Shown here: positions 15,571-24,724 of the stretch, piece after piece
Layout: every line of letters begins with the position of its first letter
Numbering within the stretch: the stretch's first letter is position 1
Assembly (NCBI GenBank): GCA_020351775.1
Contig: CP070666.1
Coordinates: 4,441,883 to 4,479,763, forward strand
From: Gemmatimonadota bacterium
GTDB taxonomy: Bacteria; Gemmatimonadota; Gemmatimonadetes; Gemmatimonadales; GWC2-71-9
Length of the DNA: 37,881 bases
Direction of reading: 5' to 3'
The notes under the pieces: model-generated
Seen by the model: the letters and a program-made list of their open reading frames with translations, nothing else
The model's database searches: none
Told to the model about the DNA's origin: nothing
Made by a program: the position numbers and the translations under genes

Positions 15571-17265
15571 ATGAGAACGACGGCAGTCGCTGCCACACTC
15601 TTGCTGTTACCAGTCGCGATGTACACACAAGATCGACCCTCAGGTAGGCCATTCGCCACGCGTTCCGAGGCGATCGCTCGCAACGGCATGGCTGCCACGA
15701 GCCAGCCGCTGGCGACCGGAGTCGCGCTTGACATACTGAAGGCAGGCGGCACTGCCGTCGATGCGGCCATCGCTGCCAACGCTGTCCTGGGTCTGGTCGA
15801 GCCCACCGGCAACGGTGTGGGTGGTGACCTGTTCGCAATTGTCTGGGATGCTACGTCACGGCGACTTCATGGCCTCAATGCCAGCGGTCGTTCTCCGAGA
15901 TCGCTCACCATCGACGAGTTCAAGCGGCGCGGTCTCACACGAATCCCGGCCTACGGCCCGCTGCCCGTCTCGGTCCCTGGAGCGGTGGACGGCTGGTTCG
16001 AGTTGCACAGCAGGTTTGGCCGCCTGCCGATGGAGCAGGTTCTGGCTCCTGCCATTGCGTATGCACGAGATGGATTCCCGGTGACCGAAGTCATCGCTCA
16101 ATACTGGCAGAACGGCACAGATGTCCTCAGGGACTGGCCGGGGTTCGCCGACGTCTACATGCCCAACGGCCGGGCGCCCCGTAAGGGAGAGATCTTCAAG
16201 AACCCAGCACTCGCCAACACCCTGGAAATGATCGCTCGTGGCGGCCGCGACGAGTTCTACAGGGGTCAGATCGCTCGTACCATCGATGCCTACATGAAGC
16301 GCACGGGCGGCTTCCTGTCGTACGAGGACCTCGCCACTCATCAGTCCGAGTGGATCGACCCGGTATCTACGGACTACCGTGGCTATACCGTTTGGGAACT
16401 TCCCCCCAACGGTCAGGGAATCGCGGTGCTCCAGATGCTCAACATCCTCGAGGGCTTTGACATCAAGGCGATGGGCTTCGGAAGCGCCGATTACCTCCAT
16501 GTGCTCACCGAGGCGAAGAAGCTAGCATTCGAAGACCGTGCCAAGTTCTACGCTGATCCAGCCTTCACCGAGATTCCGGTCGACTGGCTCATATCGAAGG
16601 AGTATGCAGCTCAGCGGCGTGCCCTGATCGATATGGGTCGCGCTTCACCCGAGTATCCTGCCGGCGATCCTGCACTGGAAGCCGGCGAAACGATCTACCT
16701 CACCACCGCTGACAGCGACGGCAACATGGTCTCCCTCATCCAAAGCAACTACCGCGGCATGGGATCGGGTATGACACCCGATGGCCTCGGCTTCGTGCTG
16801 CAGGACCGGGGGGAGCTGTTCAACCTCGAGCAGGGACACTTCAATAGCTACGAGCCGGGCAAGCGACCGTTCCATACCATAATTCCGGCATTTGTGACCA
16901 AGGATGGCGAGCCCTACATCAGTTTCGGTGTGATGGGAGGGGCGATGCAACCGCAGGGACACGTACAGGTCCTCGTGAACATCATTGACTTCGGCATGAA
17001 CCTGCAAGAAGCCGGGGACGCGCCGCGCATGAGACACACCGGTTCCTCTCAACCCACCGGAGAGATCATGACGCGCGGTGGGACCGTCAACCTGGAATTC
17101 GGCTTCGCGGACGAAGTGATTCGAGCACTCGTTGCGCGGGGACACGAGGTGCGACACACTCTCGGCGGTTATGGTGGCTACCAGGCAATCATGTATGACG
17201 CAGCAAACCGTGTCTACTTCGGCGCGTCCGAATCCAGAAAGGACGGCCACGCAGCAGGATATTAG
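15571..17265 (+). CDS. ggt: Gamma-glutamyltransferase family protein, exported
   Basis: The 564-residue product starts with a signal peptide (MRTTAVAATLLLLPVAMYTQ) and is an N-terminal-nucleophile hydrolase of the gamma-glutamyltransferase family: GMAATSQPLATGVALDIL, GGTAVDAAIAANAVLGLVEP, GVGGDLFAIV, VPGAVDGW and FVLQDRGELFN. These precursors cleave themselves to expose a Thr; here it should be Thr374 in GETIYLTTADSDGN, where other members read TTH. The following GSGMTPDGLG and MGGAMQPQGHVQV stretches are conserved. The enzyme hydrolyses or transfers gamma-glutamyl groups of glutathione-like compounds in the periplasm. I chose ATG at 15571, five bases after GGAGG, over a TTG at 15559. It follows the permease by 24 bp, which fits release of amino acids followed by uptake. 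Confidence 0.9.
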   Translation: MRTTAVAATLLLLPVAMYTQDRPSGRPFATRSEAIARNGMAATSQPLATGVALDILKAGGTAVDAAIAANAVLGLVEPTGNGVGGDLFAIVWDATSRRLHGLNASGRSPRSLTIDEFKRRGLTRIPAYGPLPVSVPGAVDGWFELHSRFGRLPMEQVLAPAIAYARDGFPVTEVIAQYWQNGTDVLRDWPGFADVYMPNGRAPRKGEIFKNPALANTLEMIARGGRDEFYRGQIARTIDAYMKRTGGFLSYEDLATHQSEWIDPVSTDYRGYTVWELPPNGQGIAVLQMLNILEGFDIKAMGFGSADYLHVLTEAKKLAFEDRAKFYADPAFTEIPVDWLISKEYAAQRRALIDMGRASPEYPAGDPALEAGETIYLTTADSDGNMVSLIQSNYRGMGSGMTPDGLGFVLQDRGELFNLEQGHFNSYEPGKRPFHTIIPAFVTKDGEPYISFGVMGGAMQPQGHVQVLVNIIDFGMNLQEAGDAPRMRHTGSSQPTGEIMTRGGTVNLEFGFADEVIRALVARGHEVRHTLGGYGGYQAIMYDAANRVYFGASESRKDGHAAGY

Positions 17266-17316
17266 CCGTCAGACGCGGTGGGGAGAGGAGCCAGCCGTGT
17301 CCCGTCTCTCGGTCCG

Positions 17317-18819
17317 CTATCTGCCTGCTCCTGCCGGTACCGGTGGAGCCTGCTGCGCCGGTACCGGCGACACATAAGGCTTTCCTTCGGTAACCTCGGC
17401 GAAGAATGCTCGTGCCCGTTCCAGCAATGAGGCATCGGTGAGCATGTCAACACCAGTGAGCGCGAGCACCTTGGCAGCAACCAGCGCCCCGCGCACAGAT
17501 CCTTCCGCACCATGCGAGGCCGATGTCGCCCAACTATGCCAGGGTATACCTGCGGCTGCGGTCGTCACTGTGAGCCCCACCGTCGGAGTGATGTGACTAA
17601 CCTCTGCTACGTCGGTCGAGCCACCACTTATCGGCAGCGGCTCGTCAGCCAGCGGCTTTATCTCGACGCTCAGCCCCGTCTCGTCCAGCTGCAGCGCCTG
17701 CTGTAGCTGGCGAGCGAACTCCTGGTCCGCAGCAGTGAAGTCGGGGGCACCAACCGCCTCCAGGTTCCGCTGCATCACTTCTTGTAGCGGCCGGTTGAAC
17801 ACCACTGCGTGAACACCGGTTATCAGCCTCACATTGTACGTTGTCCGCGTTGCGAGCGCTGCACCTTCGGCAATCTTGAGGATCCAGTCGTAGTACCGCT
17901 CCACCCCTGCTCGGTCCGCATCGCGCACATAGTACCAGACTTTGGCGTATTCAGGCACGACATTGGGAGCCTCGCCCGCAGATGGTATCACGTAATGGAT
18001 ACGAGTGCTCTCCTTGACGTGCTCACGCATCAGATTCACGCCGTGATTCATGAGCTCGACGGCATCCAAGGCGCTCCGACCATTCCACGGATCCGCCGAA
18101 GCATGAGCCGCCTGCCCGAAGAACTCGACAGTGAAGTTGTTGAGTGCCCGCGAACGCTCGTTGTTGACGGCATTTTCGAGGCCCGGATGCCATTCCAACG
18201 CTGCGTCCAAGTCTTCGAACAGGCCCGCCTTGGCCATGTACACTTTACCTACCACTGTCTCTTCGGCTGGTGTGCCATACAGCCGAACAGTCCCCCTCAA
18301 ACCGTACTCATCGATCACTCGCTTGAGCACCATCGCCGTCGCCACCGAAGCCGCGCCGAACAGGTTGTGGCCGCATCCTTGGCCGCTCGTCACACCATCC
18401 GACCGGACCTCTCGGCGTGGCACCGGGGCATTGCCCACACCCGGCAGAGCGTCGTACTCGGCCAGGACCCCGACGATCGGTTTGCCGTTCCCGTACGAGG
18501 CCACGAACGCAGTCGGCATGCCTGCCACACCGCGCTCCACCACAAAGCCATCAGCTTCGAGTAAGCCGGCCAGGAACTCGGCTGACCGGTACTCCAGCAT
18601 TGCGGTTTCAGAATAGTCCCATAGGGTCTGAGACATGTGGTGGACCTCAGCCGATAGCGCATCGACGGCAGCCAGAGCGAATCGTTTCTCCTGACTCAGA
18701 GCCTGTGCAGTGAGCGACGTGCATGGCACCGCTGACAGCACTAGCGTCAGCCACAAACTGACGAGTGCCTGCAGTGCACGCCTACCGGATGCCGTGGCCG
18801 TCTGGATCTGCTGGTACAT
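17317..18819 (-). CDS. Exported M20-family amidohydrolase (AbgB-like)
   Basis: The 500-residue product begins with a signal peptide (about residues 14-39, LQALVSLWLTLVLSAVPCTS) and then an M20 peptidase/amidohydrolase domain. Metal-site stretches are VLAEYDALPG (119-127), GQGCGHNLFG with Cys149 and His151, PAEE with Glu186/Glu187, and His211 in ALEWHPG. The lid/dimerisation segment EFFGQAAHASADPWNGRSAL is of the type seen in AbgB, the p-aminobenzoyl-glutamate hydrolase subunit. It should hydrolyse N-acyl amino acids or short peptides in the periplasm. The tail after 480 is a proline-rich linker-like stretch. The ATG follows AAGGAGA at ideal spacing. The gene converges on gamma-glutamyltransferase with 51 bp between stops, so the pair is functionally but not transcriptionally linked. 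Confidence 0.87.
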   Translation of the reverse strand: MYQQIQTATASGRRALQALVSLWLTLVLSAVPCTSLTAQALSQEKRFALAAVDALSAEVHHMSQTLWDYSETAMLEYRSAEFLAGLLEADGFVVERGVAGMPTAFVASYGNGKPIVGVLAEYDALPGVGNAPVPRREVRSDGVTSGQGCGHNLFGAASVATAMVLKRVIDEYGLRGTVRLYGTPAEETVVGKVYMAKAGLFEDLDAALEWHPGLENAVNNERSRALNNFTVEFFGQAAHASADPWNGRSALDAVELMNHGVNLMREHVKESTRIHYVIPSAGEAPNVVPEYAKVWYYVRDADRAGVERYYDWILKIAEGAALATRTTYNVRLITGVHAVVFNRPLQEVMQRNLEAVGAPDFTAADQEFARQLQQALQLDETGLSVEIKPLADEPLPISGGSTDVAEVSHITPTVGLTVTTAAAGIPWHSWATSASHGAEGSVRGALVAAKVLALTGVDMLTDASLLERARAFFAEVTEGKPYVSPVPAQQAPPVPAGAGR

Positions 18820-19138
18820 CGGAATCTCCTTGGTCGCTCAGTTGAAGCGGGGTGCCGAAAAGTAGCCACGGCGCTCCGCACGGTCACCACCACGCAGCCG
18901 GCGACCATCGACCGCTTCCTCGACGAGCCCGCCCGGCAGTCGGCTGACTCGGGGCCGGGCTGTGCCCAACCCCCCCAGAGCGAGATACCCGGCCCCACTG
19001 ACCCGATCGCACAGCATTCACCTTCACGAACCTCGGCTGCGACCCAGATCACAGAAATCCGTGGCAGCCAGCGGGACTTTACTCATCCATCCTTGCGCAG
19101 CACCCGGGTTGTGATGCCCTCAGAGGGAGGTCGTACGA
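18820..19138. other. Divergent intergenic region
   Basis: About 320 bp between the start of the M20 gene and the start of a small zinc-binding protein gene. No gene, strong hairpin or clear promoter motif was seen. Ribosome-binding sites for both neighbours lie at its ends (AAGGAGA on the minus strand, GGGAGGTC on the plus strand). Confidence 0.5.
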
Positions 19139-19507
19139 ATGACTAGGACCGATGCGTGGGCCCGGCTGTGGGCCATTGCTGGTGCCTCCAGACTGCGGAG
19201 CGGTGCCTGGTATCCAGTCACGAAGGACGACGAGTCGGGCACAGTACACCTCGATGTCCCAGGAGGAACCGTTGCCGTGCCGCGCGACCTCGTCGAGATC
19301 AGAACCGCACGACCGCATCGTTTCACGGTCGTCTACCGCGCCGTCGACGGCCTCAACCCCGTTCAAGGAACCACAGCGGATCTGGGGAACCGATACGCCG
19401 TCTGCCCTTATTCCGGATCTCGTATCCGGCTCTTCGGACACCCCGAGCACGTGGAGTGCCGGGAATGTGGTTACCGCGGAGTGGTCGCCTGGTGGGAGAC
19501 CGGTTGA
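19139..19507 (+). CDS. Small hypothetical protein with a zinc-ribbon-like C-terminus
   Basis: This 122-residue protein begins with ATG eight bases after GGGAGGTC, a strong ribosome-binding site. Residues 1-80 are of no known family and look like mixed beta strands (GAWYPVTKDD, GTVHLDVPGGTVAVPRDLVEI). The C-terminus reads CPYSGSRIRLFGHPEHVECRECGYRG when its parts are joined: one Cys, a His and a CxxC pair, so a degenerate or three-Cys/one-His zinc site is likely. It converges with the ABC transporter gene (stops 25 bp apart). No function can be given. Confidence 0.7.
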   Translation: MTRTDAWARLWAIAGASRLRSGAWYPVTKDDESGTVHLDVPGGTVAVPRDLVEIRTARPHRFTVVYRAVDGLNPVQGTTADLGNRYAVCPYSGSRIRLFGHPEHVECRECGYRGVVAWWETG

Positions 19508-19532
19508 CAAGGACCAAGTAAATGCTGGAGGT

Positions 19533-21437
19533 TCACTCCGCAGACCTGTCGTCACGGGCAGGGATGCCGCTGGCGGAGGCTCCCGGCAGGTCGGGAATGA
19601 AGTCCTCGCCGGGGTTGATGAAACGATTCAGCTCGATCCTGTACTGCCGCTCGTAGAGCTGCCGATAGCGACCGCCGTCGGCTAACAGCTCGTCATGAGT
19701 CCCGCGCTCTACGATCTCACCTTGTTCGAGCACCAGAATCTGGTCGGCACTCTGGATGGTCGATAGTCGGTGAGCGATCACGAAGGTGGTGCGACCCTCA
19801 CGCAGTGCCGCCAACCCCTCTTGGATCTGAGCCTCGCTCTCGCTGTCCAGGCTCGACGTCGCCTCATCCAATACCAGAATGCGGGGATTCGCAAGAATGG
19901 CACGCGCGATAGCTATCCGTTGTCTCTGCCCGCCGGATAACTTTACGCCTCGTTCCCCGACGACGGTGTCGTAGCCGTCGTCGAACCGATCCACGAACTC
20001 GTCGCAATGCGCGATCGATGCAACCTCCTTCACTTGCTCATCCGTCGCCCGCGGTGCGCCGAAGCGGATGTTCTCGGCAATCGTTCCGTCGAATAAGAAA
20101 TTCTCCTGTAGCACGACACCGATATTGGCGCGGTAGTCCCTGAGCCTGAGTTTGGAGAGATCGCGTCCATCTACGAGGATCCTGCCAGCCTTAGGCCGGT
20201 TGAAAGCTGCCACTAGACTGATCAGAGTGCTCTTACCGGAGCCGCTCGACCCGACCAACGCGGTACTGGTACCGACCTCCGCGTCGAAGTCGATGTTCCT
20301 CAGAACCTCTACACCGGGATCGTACTCGAAGCTCACATCCTCAAAAACGAAATGTCCCTTGAGATCAGGCACCGCGTCCCGCTGTGCATCTTGCTCATCC
20401 TCCGTCGCCATGCTGCGGATCTCTCTGATCCGGTCGAGCCCGGCGAACGCCTCACTGATCTGTGTTCCAATTGATGCGATCTGGATGAGCGGCGAAGCAA
20501 CCAGTCCGACGAACAGGACATAGGTGACAAAACCACCCAAGGTCATCCCCCCCGCAATTATCGATCGTGCCCCCACGATTATCATGACCACTCCGATCAT
20601 GCCCACGATCACGGTCGAGAACGATGAGATCGCCGACACGCCCGTCACGCCCTTGGCAACGTTGCGGAACAGACGGTGTACACCTTTGGCAAACACGTGC
20701 TTCTCACGCCGCTCGGCGGTGTACGCTTTGACGATGCGGATGCCCCCTAACGTCTCCCCCAGCCTGCCTGTAACCTCCGCGTTGATCTTGCCGCGCTCGC
20801 GAAACAGCGGACGCAAGCGCGTGAACGCGAACGCCATTGCACCGCCGAACAATGCCAGAATCAGTATGGTGATCAACGTGAGACGCCAGTTGAGATAGAA
20901 CAGCACGCCGAGCGCGATAGTGGCGGTGAACAGCCCACCCGTCAGCTGCACCAAGCCCGTCCCTACGAGATTGCGAATACCTTCAGCGTCGGTCATTACC
21001 CGAGAGATCAACACCCCGGTCTTGGTCGAGTCAAAGTAGTTGATCGGTAACCGTGCGACGTGCTGCTGCACTGTCTTTCGCATCTCCGTGATGGCGCGCT
21101 GGGCCGCTACGCCCAACACTTGCGACAGTGCGAATCCCGTGCTGGCCTGCACCAGTGTGGCTATTCCCACTGCCACTGCCAGCGGCAGCAAGAGATCCAC
21201 CCGAGCATTCACGATCACGTCGTCGATTAGAAACTTGGAACTGTAAGGCAACACCAGTCCTGCGAGCCTGCTGACCAGCATGAGAAGCAGCCCCAGGACC
21301 AGGCGAGAGCGATGCGCCCAGATGATCTGCCTGGCTTCCTGCCACGCACTGGCGAAGTTGGGCTTCTTCTTTTCGGCACCTGCTCGCCTCACACGATGTC
21401 CGCCGTGCCCCGATCGCTCTCCACCATGGATTCGCAT
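19533..21437 (-). CDS. ABC transporter, fused permease and ATPase (MsbA/LmrA-like exporter)
   Basis: The 634-residue half-transporter has a six-helix type IV exporter membrane domain (about 40-330) and one nucleotide-binding domain (about 360-600). The ATPase motifs are complete: Walker A GSSGSGKST (396-404), Q-loop VVLQENFLF, signature LSGGQRQR (500-507), Walker B ILVLDE (520-525), D-loop SSLDSE and H-loop His556 (IAHRLST). It should work as a homodimer exporting lipid or a hydrophobic compound. A tail of about 40 residues after the ATPase is not conserved. The ATG at 21437 has no ribosome-binding site and lies in a hairpin; a GTG at 21392, with GGCGGA upstream, would remove 15 residues and is a credible alternative start. 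Confidence 0.92.
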   Translation of the reverse strand: MRIHGGERSGHGGHRVRRAGAEKKKPNFASAWQEARQIIWAHRSRLVLGLLLMLVSRLAGLVLPYSSKFLIDDVIVNARVDLLLPLAVAVGIATLVQASTGFALSQVLGVAAQRAITEMRKTVQQHVARLPINYFDSTKTGVLISRVMTDAEGIRNLVGTGLVQLTGGLFTATIALGVLFYLNWRLTLITILILALFGGAMAFAFTRLRPLFRERGKINAEVTGRLGETLGGIRIVKAYTAERREKHVFAKGVHRLFRNVAKGVTGVSAISSFSTVIVGMIGVVMIIVGARSIIAGGMTLGGFVTYVLFVGLVASPLIQIASIGTQISEAFAGLDRIREIRSMATEDEQDAQRDAVPDLKGHFVFEDVSFEYDPGVEVLRNIDFDAEVGTSTALVGSSGSGKSTLISLVAAFNRPKAGRILVDGRDLSKLRLRDYRANIGVVLQENFLFDGTIAENIRFGAPRATDEQVKEVASIAHCDEFVDRFDDGYDTVVGERGVKLSGGQRQRIAIARAILANPRILVLDEATSSLDSESEAQIQEGLAALREGRTTFVIAHRLSTIQSADQILVLEQGEIVERGTHDELLADGGRYRQLYERQYRIELNRFINPGEDFIPDLPGASASGIPARDDRSAE

Positions 21438-21442
21438 GGTGG
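21421..21442 (-). promoter_or_regulatory. 8-bp inverted repeat enclosing the ABC transporter start codon
   Basis: CCACCATG (21421-21428) and CATGGTGG (21435-21442) are perfectly complementary around a 6-nt loop. In the mRNA the ATG at 21437 would be paired in the stem. It either represses initiation there or argues for the downstream GTG start. Confidence 0.4.
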
Positions 21443-21639
21443 CAAGCTAGTAAGAAGCCCGGCGGAACGGCAGGGCATGGAGTTCACGCGGACTTGATGC
21501 CACATTCACTGCCTATGGTTGAAGTGGCAGGATTGATTGAGTGCAGAGTAGAGCGACAGCAGGGAGCGGGGGCAGCGAACAACCGACGGAGCCGCCGGTG
21601 AACCGGGACGGAACCCAATCCGACGAGTGCAGGAATCGC

Positions 21640-22572
21640 ATGGCAAGCCACCTCTCAGTCATCTGGCACCCGGCCTACGAGGTCGATATCGGACCGCACG
21701 TCTTTCCTACGCAGAAGTACGGTCTGGTCCGCGACCGCCTACTGGAAGATCACACCCTTACGACGGCTGATTTCGTGACCGCCGAACCAGCCAGCGATGA
21801 GCAAGTCGGCCTCGTGCACAGCGCAGAATTCATAGGCAAGATCAAGACTGGAGATTTCTCGCTCGAAGAGCAGATGATCCTCGAGGTGCCATTCTCGACC
21901 GAGCTCCGCGAGGCCATGTGGCTCTGCGCGGGTGGATCGATCATCACGGCGCGGCGCGCGCTGGAATCCGGTATTGCGGCGCATCTCGGCGGCGGCTTCC
22001 ATCACGCATTCCCCAATCACGGTGAAGGATTTTGCCTGATCAACGACGTCGCGATTGCGATCCGCGCGTTGCTGCACGACGGATCCATAAATCGTGCCGC
22101 GGTGATCGACTGCGATGTCCACCACGGCAATGGGACGGCGGCCATATTCGCCGACGAGCCCGCTGTGTTCACCTTCTCGATGCACCAGGAACACAACTAC
22201 CCGCCTTGGAAGCCACCCAGCGACCTCGATCTCGGCTTGGCGAACGGTACGGGCGACGAGCAGTACTTGAAGCTGCTCAGCCGACACCTCCCCGAAATCA
22301 TCCAGCGTCATCGCCCCGACCTAGTCTTCTTCCTCGCCGGGGCCGATCCGTACCGGCATGATCAACTCGGCGGTCTCGGGCTCACCTTTGAAGGGCTCCG
22401 AATGCGGGACGGGCTCGTGTTTGATACGTGCTGGGACGCCAGCGTACCAGTAGCGCTGACGCTCGCCGGCGGCTACGCCATCCGGCAGGACGACACGGTA
22501 GAGATCCACTGCAACACGGTGCGCGAGGCCGCCCGCAAGCTGCGGGGTCAGCACCGCCTATCCGATTCGTGA
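21640..22572 (+). CDS. Histone deacetylase-family protein (class IV/AcuC-like)
   Basis: The 310-residue product is a bacterial member of the arginase/deacetylase fold. Motifs: GGGFHHAFPNHGEGFC with His121/His122 as the catalytic dyad, IDCDVHHGNGT with zinc ligands Asp159 and His161, FLAGADPYRHD with the third zinc ligand Asp236, and LAGGYA with Tyr279. The segment FSMHQEHNYPPWKPPSDLDLGL is typical of HDAC11-like (class IV) bacterial proteins. Such enzymes remove acetyl or longer acyl groups from lysines, polyamines or small molecules; the substrate is unknown. I chose ATG at 21640, six bases after AGGA; a GTG at 21541 would add 33 residues rich in Gly, Ser and Pro with no similarity. Confidence 0.9.
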   Translation: MASHLSVIWHPAYEVDIGPHVFPTQKYGLVRDRLLEDHTLTTADFVTAEPASDEQVGLVHSAEFIGKIKTGDFSLEEQMILEVPFSTELREAMWLCAGGSIITARRALESGIAAHLGGGFHHAFPNHGEGFCLINDVAIAIRALLHDGSINRAAVIDCDVHHGNGTAAIFADEPAVFTFSMHQEHNYPPWKPPSDLDLGLANGTGDEQYLKLLSRHLPEIIQRHRPDLVFFLAGADPYRHDQLGGLGLTFEGLRMRDGLVFDTCWDASVPVALTLAGGYAIRQDDTVEIHCNTVREAARKLRGQHRLSDS

Positions 22573-22738
22573 AGACTGGCGGAGCCGGGTCCGAGGCCTC
22601 AGTATTCGAGTTCACATGACCCTGAAGCCTCGTGCGGCTCGGCACATGTGCGCCCGTGCGGGTTATCAGAAGGAGCGTCGTTCACTACAGATCGGCGCAG
22701 CGTGATACCGCACAACACCTGAGTCCGGAGCCGTACCC

Positions 22739-23710
22739 ATGAAGCAGCCTCAAGCATGCCGTCACTGCAGCTACCATCTCCCGCCAGCTGCAAACTACTG
22801 CCCTGGCTGTGGCGCCCAGGTTCAGCCCAAGCCCGCAGGAGATGTAGCCCCCCTGGACCTCGAGAAGTTCTTCGGATACGCACTCGACATGTGCTGCATA
22901 GCCGGTGTGGACGGCTACTTCAAGCGGGTCAATCCTGCGTTCGAACAAACGTTAGGGTATAGCAGAGCCGAGCTTCTGGGACGGCCGTTCGTCGACTTCA
23001 TACACCCCGACGACCGGCCCGAGACTCAGGCCGAAATCGGCAAGCTGGCGTCGGGAACACCGACGCTCCGGTTTGAGAACCGCTACCGCTGCAAGGACGG
23101 TAGCTACAAGGACCTGGCCTGGACGTCGTTCCCCGAGCCCGAGACCGGACTGCTGTACGCCGTTGCGCGCGACGTGACCGAACAAAGAAGGAGAGAGGAC
23201 CGTGTCGACTCCCTGACCGGCCTGGCCACGCGCCGCGTGTTCGACGAGCGACTGATCGATGAGTGGAAGAGGGCCCATCGAGCCGGTACGTCTGTGGCAT
23301 TGGGTCTGATTGATGTGGACCGCTTCAAGGAGTACAACGCAGCCTACGGCCACCGAGTGGGCGACGAGCGGCTGCGCCACCTGGCAACGCTAGTCGCGGA
23401 ACATTGCCGCAGGGTCGGTGACCTCGCCGCCCGGTATGACGGCCAGGAGTTTGCGCTCCTCATGGACGGCGGGCTCGACAGCGAACAGGCCGCCGCCATG
23501 TGCGAGCGGATTCGCAGGACAGTGGCAGAACTGGAGATCCCACACGCCGATGCTGAGCCCGCCGGCGTGTTCACCGTGAGTGCCGGTGCGGCCGCTATGG
23601 TGCCTAGCCCGGATCTGGTGCCCGAGCGGCTGGTGAGTGCCGCCGAGACGGCGCTGCAGCATGCCAAACAAGAAGGCCGCAACAGGGTGGTCCAGGCACC
23701 GCCTGAGTAG
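22739..23710 (+). CDS. Zinc-ribbon/PAS/GGDEF-domain protein with degenerate DGQEF motif
   Basis: The 323-residue cytoplasmic protein has three parts: an N-terminal zinc ribbon (Cys7/Cys10 and Cys21/Cys24), a PAS domain (about 44-150, with DGYFKRVNPAFEQTLGYSR and IHPDDR), and a diguanylate-cyclase fold (about 155-320, DSLTGLATRRVFDERL, LIDVDRFKEYNAAYGH). The active-site signature is DGQEF (234-238) instead of GG(D/E)EF: the first Gly and the metal-binding third acid are changed. The RxxD inhibitory site is kept (Arg225-Asp228) five residues upstream. It may therefore bind c-di-GMP or GTP without making c-di-GMP. It has its own ATG in a 166-bp gap after the deacetylase gene. No EAL domain or cognate receptor is nearby. 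Confidence 0.85.
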   Translation: MKQPQACRHCSYHLPPAANYCPGCGAQVQPKPAGDVAPLDLEKFFGYALDMCCIAGVDGYFKRVNPAFEQTLGYSRAELLGRPFVDFIHPDDRPETQAEIGKLASGTPTLRFENRYRCKDGSYKDLAWTSFPEPETGLLYAVARDVTEQRRREDRVDSLTGLATRRVFDERLIDEWKRAHRAGTSVALGLIDVDRFKEYNAAYGHRVGDERLRHLATLVAEHCRRVGDLAARYDGQEFALLMDGGLDSEQAAAMCERIRRTVAELEIPHADAEPAGVFTVSAGAAAMVPSPDLVPERLVSAAETALQHAKQEGRNRVVQAPPE

Positions 23711-23752
23711 CACCGCCGGCTGCGACTTCGTCGTGCCGTTATAGGGGACGCC

Positions 23753-24724
23753 ATGCACCTACTCCGACCGAACGTGAGCGCGGTGGTGGTGCTGTTGTTC
23801 GCGGCGTGTGCGGTCGAACGGCAGTTTCCTCCTCAAGGGTACATAGACATCGACGATTCGGTCCGCCTGCACTACCGTACCATCGGTGACGGCCCCGACA
23901 CCGTTGTAGTACCTGCCGGGATGTATCTCACCGAGGACCTCAGCCCGCTGGCCACACACCGCACCCTCATCTTCTACGATATGAGAGGCCGGGGACGGTC
24001 CTCGCGAGTCATCGACGGTTCCAAGCTCGGACTCGATCACGACATCGATGACCTCGAAGCGGTGCGTCGGCATTTCGGCATCAGTCGTATGAGTCTTGTC
24101 GGATTCTCGTACCTAGGTGCCATGGTGGCGCTCTACGCCGCCGAGCACCCGGAGCACGTGAACCGGGTCGTCCAGATGGGAGCGATGCCACCCCGTAGTA
24201 GCGCACCCTACATGGAGCGTACGCCGCCGACCGCGCTGATCGACACCGCCAAAGTCAACCATCTGCGTGAGATGGAATCCTCCGGAGCGCTGGCCTCGAA
24301 TCCGATGGGATACTGCGAAGCGTATTGGGACACGTACCTGGTGATGTATGTGGGCATTGCCGCATCCGCCGACAGTATCACTCTACCCTGTAACCTCCGC
24401 AATGAGTGGCCTCAGAACTTCAGCGTCACCTTGCAGCACGTCATGAGCAAGCTCCCTGAGTGGGACTGGAGAGTGCAGGTCAGGACCGTCGCGGCGCCGA
24501 CGCTGACCCTCCACGGCGACGCAGACCGAATCGCACCGCCCGAAGGGGGGCGGGAATGGGCTGCGATCCTGCCCGACGCACGACTGCTGATCTTTCCCAA
24601 CGTGGGGCATCTCATCTGGGCCGAGAGTCGCACTGCGTTTTTGGATGCGGTGGACCAGTTTCTCGACGGCCAGTGGCCCCGTGGTTCTCGGGTGGTGGAG
24701 GCAGGTAGTCAAGCTTCTCGATGA
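23753..24724 (+). CDS. Lipoprotein alpha/beta hydrolase
   Basis: The 323-residue product has an export signal ending in a lipobox (LLFAAC, Cys19), so it is probably membrane-anchored outside the cytoplasm. The rest is an alpha/beta-hydrolase: cap-free N-terminus YRTIGDGPDTVVVPAG, FYDMRGRGRSS, nucleophile Ser119 in VGFSYLG (a G-x-S-x-x-G elbow), acid Asp258 in LHGDADRIAP, and His286 in FPNVGHLIW. It resembles proline iminopeptidase/haloalkane dehalogenase-type hydrolases, but the substrate is not set. The ATG has AGGGGA at good spacing. Its stop overlaps the ATG of the next gene (ATGA), so both are co-translated. Confidence 0.87.
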   Translation: MHLLRPNVSAVVVLLFAACAVERQFPPQGYIDIDDSVRLHYRTIGDGPDTVVVPAGMYLTEDLSPLATHRTLIFYDMRGRGRSSRVIDGSKLGLDHDIDDLEAVRRHFGISRMSLVGFSYLGAMVALYAAEHPEHVNRVVQMGAMPPRSSAPYMERTPPTALIDTAKVNHLREMESSGALASNPMGYCEAYWDTYLVMYVGIAASADSITLPCNLRNEWPQNFSVTLQHVMSKLPEWDWRVQVRTVAAPTLTLHGDADRIAPPEGGREWAAILPDARLLIFPNVGHLIWAESRTAFLDAVDQFLDGQWPRGSRVVEAGSQASR

